Source: Methanococcoides sp. EBM-47 (GTDB lineage: Archaea; Halobacteriota; Methanosarcinia; Methanosarcinales; Methanosarcinaceae). Taken from it: a DNA stretch of 64,000 nucleotides. Shown in pieces: positions 47,152-54,592 of the stretch. Both the position numbers and the translations under genes were made by a program. Under the pieces are notes generated by a model, which searched no databases, was not told the DNA's origin, and saw only the letters and a program-made list of their open reading frames with translations. Positions within the stretch are counted from its first letter, which is position 1, and each line of letters starts with the position of its first letter. The DNA lies in NCBI GenBank assembly GCA_001896725.1, contig MPPA01000010.1, forward strand, positions 310,001-374,000, given 5' to 3'.

Positions 47152-48456
47152 ATGATAGAATACTGGAATCCTCTTATAGAAAGAATGCCCCTTGAGGAAT
47201 TAAACAAATTACAGGAAGGGAAACTGAAAAGTACAGTAAGATATGTCTACGAACGCTCTGACTTTTACAGAAAGAAGTTCGATGAAGCAGGGATAAAACC
47301 CGAAGATATCAAAACCCTTGCTGATGTCGTTAAATTGCCTTTTACATATAAAAAAGATCTGAGGGACACTTATCCCACCGGGATGTTCTGCGTACCTAAT
47401 GAACAACTTGCCCGTTTCCATGTATCTTCTGGTACGACAGGAAAACCCACTGTGGTCGGATATACAAAAAATGACATCCATGAGTGGACAACATCACTTG
47501 CAAGGGCCATGACCTCCATAGGTGTCGGACGGGGAGATGTTATCCAGGTTAGCTACGGTTATGGCCTGTTCACCGGAGGACTGGGGCTGCACTATGGTGC
47601 TGAAGAAGTAGGTTCCACGGTTTTGCCCACAAGTTCTGGCAACACAGAAAAGCAGATAGAGCTTATGCAGGACCTGGGTACTACGACTATGGCATGCACA
47701 CCATCTTATTTCCTCTTTATGACAGAAATGGCAAAGAGCATGGGAATAAGCCTGAAGGATGACACTAAACTTAAGATCGGCATATTCGGGGCCGAGCCGT
47801 GGTCACAACAAATGCGTGCGAGGATCGAAGAGGTCACAGGTATCAAAGCTTATGATGTTTTTGGGACATCAGAACTGAGCGGTCCCCTTTTCACTGAGTG
47901 TACCTATCAGGATGGTATCCATATCTGGGCAGATCAGTTCCTGATAGAGGTAGTTGATCCTAGGACCGGCATACCTTTACCCGATGGAGAAAGGGGAGAA
48001 CTCGTGATCACCACCCTTGCAAAGGAAGCTTTGCCACTTATAAGGTTTCGCATCGGAGATAACACCGTGCTCAACAGGGAACCCTGCAGATGTGGAAGGA
48101 CACATCCGCGTATCATGCGAATACTTGGCCGTGTAGACGATATGCTTATCATAAGAGGGATCAATGTTTTCCCGGGACAGATAGAGTCCGTGCTCATGAA
48201 CATTCCAGAAGTAGGAGAACATTTCCAGATCATCGTTGACAGGATCAATGAGCTTGATGTGATGACCGTGCAGATAGAAATGACAGACGCTGCCTTTAGC
48301 GATAAGGTGAATGATATAATAAAGCTTGAAGAGAAAGTGGCTTCAGCTTTACATAAAGTATTGAACCTTGCTGTAAAGGTCGAACTTGTGGACCATGGAA
48401 GTCTTCCAAGGTCCATGGGAAAATCCAAGAAGGTCATCGATAAAAGGAAACTATAA
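47152..48456 (+). CDS. paaK: Phenylacetate-CoA ligase family enzyme
   Basis: A 434-residue acyl-adenylate-forming ligase of the PaaK subgroup. Signature: VSSGTTGKPTVVGYTKND (P-loop), YGYGLFTGGLGLHYG, GAEPWSQQMR, FGTSELSGP, and the C-terminal hinge and Lys region RVDDMLIIRGINVFPGQIE. In archaea it probably recycles aryl acids with indolepyruvate oxidoreductase. The start at 47152 follows AGAGGCGA; an in-frame ATG at 47134 precedes that site. An ACT-domain gene follows, a common pairing. Confidence 0.9.
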   Translation: MIEYWNPLIERMPLEELNKLQEGKLKSTVRYVYERSDFYRKKFDEAGIKPEDIKTLADVVKLPFTYKKDLRDTYPTGMFCVPNEQLARFHVSSGTTGKPTVVGYTKNDIHEWTTSLARAMTSIGVGRGDVIQVSYGYGLFTGGLGLHYGAEEVGSTVLPTSSGNTEKQIELMQDLGTTTMACTPSYFLFMTEMAKSMGISLKDDTKLKIGIFGAEPWSQQMRARIEEVTGIKAYDVFGTSELSGPLFTECTYQDGIHIWADQFLIEVVDPRTGIPLPDGERGELVITTLAKEALPLIRFRIGDNTVLNREPCRCGRTHPRIMRILGRVDDMLIIRGINVFPGQIESVLMNIPEVGEHFQIIVDRINELDVMTVQIEMTDAAFSDKVNDIIKLEEKVASALHKVLNLAVKVELVDHGSLPRSMGKSKKVIDKRKL

Positions 48457-48495
48457 TAACTTACCACATTGAATGATTAAGCAGCTGGTGATCAT

Positions 48496-48933
48496 TTGGA
48501 AAACAAGATAATAAAGCAGATATCATTATTCTCAGAGAATAAACCAGGAAGACTTGCAAACATAGCAGATAAGTTCAGGGATGCTGGGGTGAACATCCGG
48601 GCTTTCACCATAGCTGAAGCAGGTGATTTCGGGATCATAAGGATGGTTGTGGATGACCCTGACCTCGCGCATGAAGTATTGCACAATAGTGGTTTTACCG
48701 TTTCGGAAACGAATGTGCTTGGTGTGGAGATGGTAGATGTGCCAGGTGGATTGGCTAAAATAGCTGATGTGCTAGGTAAGGAGAATATCAACATAGATTA
48801 TGCCTATGCTTTTGTAACAAAAATAGAGAAAGCTCTGCTCATCCTGAGGGTCAATGATATAGGAGCTGCGGTCAATGTATTGGAAAGAAATAACATTAAG
48901 CTTGTAGACATGAAGGATATAGAGGATATTTGA
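48496..48933 (+). CDS. Tandem ACT-domain amino-acid-binding protein
   Basis: A 145-residue protein made of two ACT domains: the first at about 1-65 (QISLFSENKPGRLANIADKFRDAGVNI) and the second at about 72-140 (MVDVPGGLAKIADVLGKENINIDYAYAF). ACT domains bind amino acids and regulate partner enzymes. It lies 39 bases after the phenylacetate-CoA ligase gene, so sensing an aromatic amino acid is likely. The start is TTG after AGCTGGTGATC. Confidence 0.88.
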   Translation: MENKIIKQISLFSENKPGRLANIADKFRDAGVNIRAFTIAEAGDFGIIRMVVDDPDLAHEVLHNSGFTVSETNVLGVEMVDVPGGLAKIADVLGKENINIDYAYAFVTKIEKALLILRVNDIGAAVNVLERNNIKLVDMKDIEDI

Positions 48934-49022
48934 TATTCTGTTCCTTTTTAGATCATCTATTTTTGTTATTTGGAATAAAAACCACTACGAATTTATAGGA
49001 CCTGTTGGAATTCCCATGGGAT

Positions 49023-49379
49023 ATGAAAGAGAACATCAGGCAGTGTTCTACAAGCGTGCAGTACCACACTAAGATAGGTGGCTCCCATACGACAATAATT
49101 GGGGGCAGGCATGGCAAAAAACTTGTTCAGCTCATAAGCCTTCATACAGAAGTGAAGAAGATAGTGCCATCAGTTATCACTGTAAGAGGAAAGAGCAATC
49201 CAGGTGGTCTTATCATTGGCAAAGTGTTAAGATCTGATAGCAGAGGTAACCTGAGGCTCTTGCTTTCACACGGTACTTCTTTCCAGGAACTGCGGATAAT
49301 CACGACTGTGGGGGACCTACAAAGCGGGGAGCGTATAATGAATGAACTTAACCAGATGATAGAGGACCATATCAGTTGA
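49023..49379 (+). CDS. DUF2103 family protein
   Basis: A 118-residue protein of an archaeal family of unknown function, described as possibly metal-binding. The motif KIGGSHTTIIGGRHGKKLVQLI is its hallmark; the rest is alpha/beta (ITVRGKSNPGGLIIGKVL). A TATA box AATTTATAGG (48990-48999) places the transcript start within a few bases of the ATG at 49023, so I prefer this leaderless start to an upstream TTG at 49005. It precedes methanogenesis marker 12 by 16 bases. Confidence 0.75.
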   Translation: MKENIRQCSTSVQYHTKIGGSHTTIIGGRHGKKLVQLISLHTEVKKIVPSVITVRGKSNPGGLIIGKVLRSDSRGNLRLLLSHGTSFQELRIITTVGDLQSGERIMNELNQMIEDHIS

Positions 49380-49395
49380 GCGGAGCAATGGTAAG

Positions 49396-50382
49396 ATGAT
49401 CTATATTGGGGTGGACCATGGCACGACAGCAATGAGATTCTCTGCATTGTCCAAAGGACCATGTGAACCTGTGAATCTGGAAATACTGCGCACAGATGCA
49501 GCTTCCATGTCGGAGGAGCAGGTCATAAGTACCCTTGAAAAGAGGTTCGGGACTGGCAGAGAAGATATAGGTCTTATAGCAGTTACATACTCCATGGGTG
49601 ACGCTATCACTGCTATAGAAGACATCCGTACCGTGCAACACAGAGGTGTCCAGAGCATAGAAGGCGCCGGCCAGAGAACAGGGGGTGGATCAAAGGTGTT
49701 TGATGCCATATTGAATTCTGGCATACCTGCAGTAGTGATCCCGGGAATCCACGAAGACAGTAACACTGATCCCAGAATGAATATATTTTCTCACTCCACC
49801 AGCCCTGAAAAGATAGGCATTGCATACCATGCCTTTTGTAAAGGACCTCAGGATTTTGTGCTATCTGATATCAGTTCGAACACTGTGACCCTGGGGGTAG
49901 CAAAGGGAAGGATAATAGGAGCCATAGATGCCTGTATATTCGCACCTGGTCTGCACCATGGACCTTTGGATGTAAAGGCGATCAGGGAAGTGGACCTGGG
50001 TAAGATGAGTGCAAACGAGGCATTCACAAACACCGGTGTGCTCAAAAGGGCCGGTTACTCTAACATAAATGAGTTAACTGATGCTGCAAACAAGAAAGAT
50101 CCAAAGGCTTTGCTGGCACTTGATACTCTTGCGCTCTTTGCTGCTATGGAAATAGCCAGCATACAGGTGCTATTGCAGGATTATGGAGTCCATGGAGAGA
50201 TATTCATAGAGGGCTCGGTAGCTGAGGTACCATATATTGTTGAAAAGATAGAACAACATCTTGGTGTGCAGGTCCATGTACTTGACAGATGGAGTGCTGC
50301 TATCGGTTGTGCTGAAATGGCAAGGGATATTGACATGGGTGCAAGGGAAATACTCGGCCTTGAAGTGAAGTACGGACCTTGA
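49396..50382 (+). CDS. Methanogenesis marker 12 protein (ASKHA-type)
   Basis: A 328-residue protein of a family restricted to methanogens and close relatives. The start MIYIGVDHGTTAMRF is an actin/hexokinase-type phosphate-1 motif, and GEIFIEGSVAEVPYI with the later DRWSAAIGCAEMARD form the adenosine region, so it should bind ATP. Its precise function is unknown. It shares an operon with a DUF2103 gene. This gene is strong evidence for the methanogenic nature of the host. Confidence 0.9.
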   Translation: MIYIGVDHGTTAMRFSALSKGPCEPVNLEILRTDAASMSEEQVISTLEKRFGTGREDIGLIAVTYSMGDAITAIEDIRTVQHRGVQSIEGAGQRTGGGSKVFDAILNSGIPAVVIPGIHEDSNTDPRMNIFSHSTSPEKIGIAYHAFCKGPQDFVLSDISSNTVTLGVAKGRIIGAIDACIFAPGLHHGPLDVKAIREVDLGKMSANEAFTNTGVLKRAGYSNINELTDAANKKDPKALLALDTLALFAAMEIASIQVLLQDYGVHGEIFIEGSVAEVPYIVEKIEQHLGVQVHVLDRWSAAIGCAEMARDIDMGAREILGLEVKYGP

Positions 50383-50830
50383 AAACAGTGAGCTTCCTTA
50401 CATATCAAAAAGACAATGGTAATAATGTTCCAAAATGCCCCTGATATATCTCATTTGTGTGAAACCATCAGGAAACGAAGAATGATAAAATAGCCAGGAT
50501 TTAAAAGAGGGTCTGTTACTTTTATTATTTTTAAGCAGAAAATGATATTAAAATATATGAAACACTAAAATTAATATTCATCAAACCTTTATAGAAGGAA
50601 GTTGTTACTTAATAATAGATTTCTATAAGATTTATCTTTGAAAGAATGGTTAAAATGCTAAGAGTGGGGAATAGGTCATAGGATGTTCACGCACAGCACT
50701 AAAACGTCTTGGCAGAGATTATTCTGATATCTCATGCCTTATATAGTGATAACATAAATATGCCTAAAAACAGACCCTGAGCAGAAATGAGATTCTGCAA
50801 TAAAGGGAAAATATGAGCAAGAGGTATAAT
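50383..50830. other. Intergenic region, mostly promoter sequence
   Basis: About 450 AT-rich bases. TTATATAG near 50742-50750 could be the TATA box of the glycosyltransferase gene, leaving a leader of roughly 55 bases. AATTAATATT and similar AT stretches occur farther upstream. I see no gene or RNA structure that I can support. Confidence 0.45.
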
Positions 50831-53209
50831 ATGAAAATTGCGATCGTTGCACCAAGTCCTGTGCCTTTCACTATCGGGGGAGCTGAACTGCTGCTCAGTG
50901 GCATGCAGGATGCCATAAATAATTATACTTCACATCAATGCGAGCTCATAAAACTTACAACTAAAGAGGATACTTTCTGGGACCTGATCGGATCTTATTA
51001 TAAATTCTATCAATTAGACCTATCACATTTTGACATGGTCATTTCTACAAAGTATCCTTCATGGATGACCAGACATAGTAACCATATAGTATATATGCTG
51101 CATCCGTTAAGGGGATTATACGATACGTACCATTTATGTAATAGTTGTACTGAACTGCCTGATCAACTTAAGACCGGGCTTGTTAAAGAGATCCTTGATA
51201 TCACCGAAGTCCGGATCGGAAAGGTCAAAGATGTAGATGATCTGTTCCAGAAGCTATTTCAGTTGAGGTCCGAACAGGACAATTACTCAAAAGAAATATT
51301 CACATTTCCTGGACCATTCATAAGAAAGATCATCTATTTTCTTGATCGTTGGGCATTGTCGTATGAGAACATCAGAGAATATTTTTCTATATCAGAAAAT
51401 GTAAAAGGACGGCAAGATTATTTTCCACCTTCAGCAAGGGTCAAGGTCATATATCCGCCTTCAAAGATAGAAGATTTTGAATGTCGAGGCTTTGAATACC
51501 TATTCACTGTAAGCAGGCTGGACAGCCCAAAGCGCATAGATATGCTGATTGAGGCGATGAGATTTGTTCCGCATGATATCAGATTAAAGATAGCAGGTGA
51601 GGGATCTGAGAAGACCAGGCTCATGGAACTGGCACAAGATGACGCAAGAATAGAATTCCTTGGATTTGTTACAGAAAACGAGCTGATCGACCTATATGCA
51701 AATGCTCTTGTCATCCTGTTTGTCCCTTTGGATGAAGATTATGGATACGTCACCGTTGAAGGAATGGCGAGTGCCAAACCTGTTATAACGACATTTGATA
51801 GTGGAGGACCCCTAGAATTTGTATCTGATCTTAAAACCGGGTTTATAGTTGATCCTGACCCAAAACATATCGCAGATAAAATCAATTTTTTTGTTGAACA
51901 TGTAGAAGAAGCCCGAAAAATGGGACTTCTTGCAAACGAGAAAGTAAAAAACATCTCCTGGAAGAATTTTGCAGCTAAACTGATAGGAAAAAGAGATACC
52001 CATTACCAGAGAAAAAAGAATGTCCTTGTATTGGCTACCTACTCATGTTATCCGCCAAGAGGAGGGGGACAGCAAAGATTATACAATATATATTCCAGGC
52101 TTGCAAAGAAATTTGATGTGACCATTTGCTCCATAGTTGAAAACGATAAGGAGGAACAGAAATTCATCTTGGGGAACGGACTGATCCAAATATGTGTTCC
52201 ACAAAGTATTGAGCATGCAAGATGCCAGAAGGAAATAGAAGGAAAAACTGGTTTGAACCTTTATGATATTCTTATGATAGATCTTGTTGAAAGATCAAAT
52301 GCCTACATTGAGAAAGTAAAAAAATTAGCTGATGATGCTGATATAATTATATTTTCGCATCCATACCTTTTTATGCTAAAAGAATGGCTTAATCTTAATG
52401 AAAAGATCATCATCTATGAATCACACAACGTAGAATACCTACTTAAGAAAGACTATGTGGGCGTTCCATATTCTCAAAAGGTGTTCGACATTGAAAAAGA
52501 GGCAGTTGAAAGATCAGATATTGTTTTTACAACCTCTGATGAGGATAAGGAATATCTGAGACTGTTATATGGCATCGAACAAAACAAGATCCTTGTGACC
52601 CCTAATGGAGTGGATGCATCAAAAATTGAACTTATAGACCAGGAAGAAAGGAAGTGGCTGAAAAAAGAAGTTGGACTTTCTGACCGCAACACCATTCTAT
52701 TTATTGGAAGCTGGCATCCTCCGAATTTGGAAGCTTTGAAGTTCATTATAGATGGGATCGCCACTAAATTACCGGAATGTATTTTTTTAGTTATTGGAAG
52801 CATAAAACAGTATTATGTTCATGAATATGGCAAATTCCCGAAAAACGTCCTGACTTTCGGTGTTGTCGATGAAGATGAAAAATATGAACTTTATAAATTA
52901 GCAGACCTGGCCATAAATCCTATGTTCAGCGGCTCTGGAACAAATCTAAAGATGCTGGACTATATGAGCTCAGGTATCCCTGTCATCAGCACTCCTACAG
53001 GCGCAAGAGGCCTGGATATTGAAAATGGTAAACATGCCTTGATATGTACTGAAGACCAGATGCATGAAAAGATCATCGAACTACTGAACACGGAATTATT
53101 AAGAGATAAGTTAAGAGTGAACGCAAGGGACATTGTTGAATCCAAGTATTCTTGGGATAGGATTACAAGGTCCATCATCATAAAATTAAAGGAGATCGCT
53201 TACACTTGA
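50831..53209 (+). CDS. Fused double glycosyltransferase (GT4-GT4)
   Basis: A 792-residue protein built of two GT-B glycosyltransferases. Module 1 (about 1-390) begins APSPVPFTIGGAELLLSG and has FTVSRLDSPKRIDMLIEAM and the donor-binding DEDYGYVTVEGMASAKPVI. Module 2 (about 400-792) begins VLVLATYSCYPPRGGGQQR and has LFIGSWHPPNLEALKFI and FSGSGTNLKMLDYMSSGIPVI. Such fusions add two sugars in sequence to surface polysaccharide or S-layer glycans. The ATG at 50831 has AAGAGGT upstream; another is at 50813. The next glycosyltransferase overlaps its stop. Confidence 0.88.
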   Translation: MKIAIVAPSPVPFTIGGAELLLSGMQDAINNYTSHQCELIKLTTKEDTFWDLIGSYYKFYQLDLSHFDMVISTKYPSWMTRHSNHIVYMLHPLRGLYDTYHLCNSCTELPDQLKTGLVKEILDITEVRIGKVKDVDDLFQKLFQLRSEQDNYSKEIFTFPGPFIRKIIYFLDRWALSYENIREYFSISENVKGRQDYFPPSARVKVIYPPSKIEDFECRGFEYLFTVSRLDSPKRIDMLIEAMRFVPHDIRLKIAGEGSEKTRLMELAQDDARIEFLGFVTENELIDLYANALVILFVPLDEDYGYVTVEGMASAKPVITTFDSGGPLEFVSDLKTGFIVDPDPKHIADKINFFVEHVEEARKMGLLANEKVKNISWKNFAAKLIGKRDTHYQRKKNVLVLATYSCYPPRGGGQQRLYNIYSRLAKKFDVTICSIVENDKEEQKFILGNGLIQICVPQSIEHARCQKEIEGKTGLNLYDILMIDLVERSNAYIEKVKKLADDADIIIFSHPYLFMLKEWLNLNEKIIIYESHNVEYLLKKDYVGVPYSQKVFDIEKEAVERSDIVFTTSDEDKEYLRLLYGIEQNKILVTPNGVDASKIELIDQEERKWLKKEVGLSDRNTILFIGSWHPPNLEALKFIIDGIATKLPECIFLVIGSIKQYYVHEYGKFPKNVLTFGVVDEDEKYELYKLADLAINPMFSGSGTNLKMLDYMSSGIPVISTPTGARGLDIENGKHALICTEDQMHEKIIELLNTELLRDKLRVNARDIVESKYSWDRITRSIIIKLKEIAYT

Positions 53210-54387
53210 AGATCGCTTTTGTTGTCCAAAGGTATGGGAAAGATATTGTCGGAGGTGCTGAATATTTCACAAGGCAGGTAGCTGAGAGGATGAGACAATA
53301 CCATGAGATAGAGATCCTTACTACCTGTGCGGCAGAATATCATTTCTGGAAAAACGAATATCCTGAAGGTCTAGATATACTTAATGGGGTCCGTATACGT
53401 AGGTTCATGAACGCAGCAAAAAGAAATCCAAATAAGCATATGAAGATCCAGGAAGCTGTCTATTACTCTGCACATACTGCAAACGATGAGATCCTATGGA
53501 TAAACGAACAGGGACCAAATTGTCCTGAACTGGTGCAATACATTTCTCATAACAGAGAAAATTACGATTGTTTTGTTTTTTTTACATTCCGATACTATCC
53601 TACATACTACGGGATAAAGGAGGCTGGAAGCAGATCGTTGATAGTTCCCTTTGCTGAAAATGATCCTGCTCTTGATCTTGGCACAACTAAAGAGATATTT
53701 GAGAATGCAAATGGGATCGTTTATTGCACACCCGAAGAGAAAAAACTGATAGAGCGAAAAGTAGGTATCGGAAAAGAAAAAGCATCTGATATCATTGGGT
53801 GCGGGATAGAAGTTCCAAATGATATACGGCACACTGAAATGCTGAAAAATATGGATTATGTACTATACATTGGCAGGATAGAAGGATCAAAAGGCTGTTA
53901 CCAATTATTCGAATACTATCAAAGATTGCTGAACGAGTCCCAAGATATCCCCACCCTTGTGCTCGCGGGCCTGGATGCGATAGAGATACCAAAACACGAT
54001 AAGATCAAATATCTTGGCTTCATCTCTGAAGATGAAAAATATTCTTTGCTAAGAGATGCACAATTTTTGATCATGCCCTCACCTTATGAAAGCTTATCTC
54101 TGGTGACCCTGGAAGCAATGGGCTGTGGAACAGCAGTATTGGTCAATGGTGAATGTGATGTATTAAAGGGACATTGCCTGCGAAGTAATGCAGGGCTGTG
54201 GTACCAGAACTATGAGGAGTTCAGAGAATGTTTCAGATTTTTGTGTTCAAATGATATGATAAAAACTAAGATCGGAGAAAACGGAAAGAGATATGTGAAA
54301 AATAATTATTCATGGAATGTAATTGAAAGAAAATATTTAGAACTGTTCAGTACATTTGATCATGACCAAAAACAGACTTCATGCTGA
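53206..54387 (+). CDS. Glycosyltransferase family 4 protein
   Basis: A 393-residue GT-B enzyme. The N-terminal half carries VVQRYGKDIVGGAEYFTRQVAERM; the C-terminal half carries YIGRIEGSKGCYQLFEYY, LGFISEDEKYSLLRDAQF and the nucleotide-sugar site SPYESLSLVTLEAMGCGTAV with the ExxxxxxxE pair. The TTG start overlaps the stop of the fused glycosyltransferase (TTGA), so the two are co-translated. Its probable role is in a cell-surface glycan. Confidence 0.88.
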   Translation: MKIAFVVQRYGKDIVGGAEYFTRQVAERMRQYHEIEILTTCAAEYHFWKNEYPEGLDILNGVRIRRFMNAAKRNPNKHMKIQEAVYYSAHTANDEILWINEQGPNCPELVQYISHNRENYDCFVFFTFRYYPTYYGIKEAGSRSLIVPFAENDPALDLGTTKEIFENANGIVYCTPEEKKLIERKVGIGKEKASDIIGCGIEVPNDIRHTEMLKNMDYVLYIGRIEGSKGCYQLFEYYQRLLNESQDIPTLVLAGLDAIEIPKHDKIKYLGFISEDEKYSLLRDAQFLIMPSPYESLSLVTLEAMGCGTAVLVNGECDVLKGHCLRSNAGLWYQNYEEFRECFRFLCSNDMIKTKIGENGKRYVKNNYSWNVIERKYLELFSTFDHDQKQTSC

Positions 54388-54443
54388 TCTACACTGGATA
54401 TATTATTTGAAACAGTAATTTGTGATGCATAAAAAATATTAAA

Positions 54444-54511
54444 TAGAAGTTTATTTTACCATAAACTTCTATACATGCTCAAGGAACACAGTTTTATAAT
54501 GTTCTTTTTTT
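54444..54511 (+). terminator. Terminator region of the glycosyltransferase operon
   Basis: A 10-bp stem TAGAAGTTTA...TAAACTTCTA (54444-54471) is followed by GAACA (54484-54488) pairing with TGTTC (54500-54504), directly before seven T (54505-54511). The second hairpin plus T-run is the more convincing terminator. Confidence 0.6.
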
Positions 54512-54523
54512 GCTAACCTTTTT

Positions 54524-54554
54524 AAAAAAAAAGATAGTTGCAGTGTCTGCAACT
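54524..54554 (-). terminator. Terminator of the LVIVD-repeat protein gene
   Basis: Read on the minus strand, AGTTGCAG-ACA-CTGCAACT (54554 to 54536) is a perfect 8-bp hairpin, followed after three bases by nine T (54532 to 54524). It begins about 40 bases past the stop codon at 54593 and looks like a strong intrinsic-type terminator. Confidence 0.75.
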
Positions 54555-54592
54555 GGGGCAACACATATCGAACAATATGTATGACATCAAGA

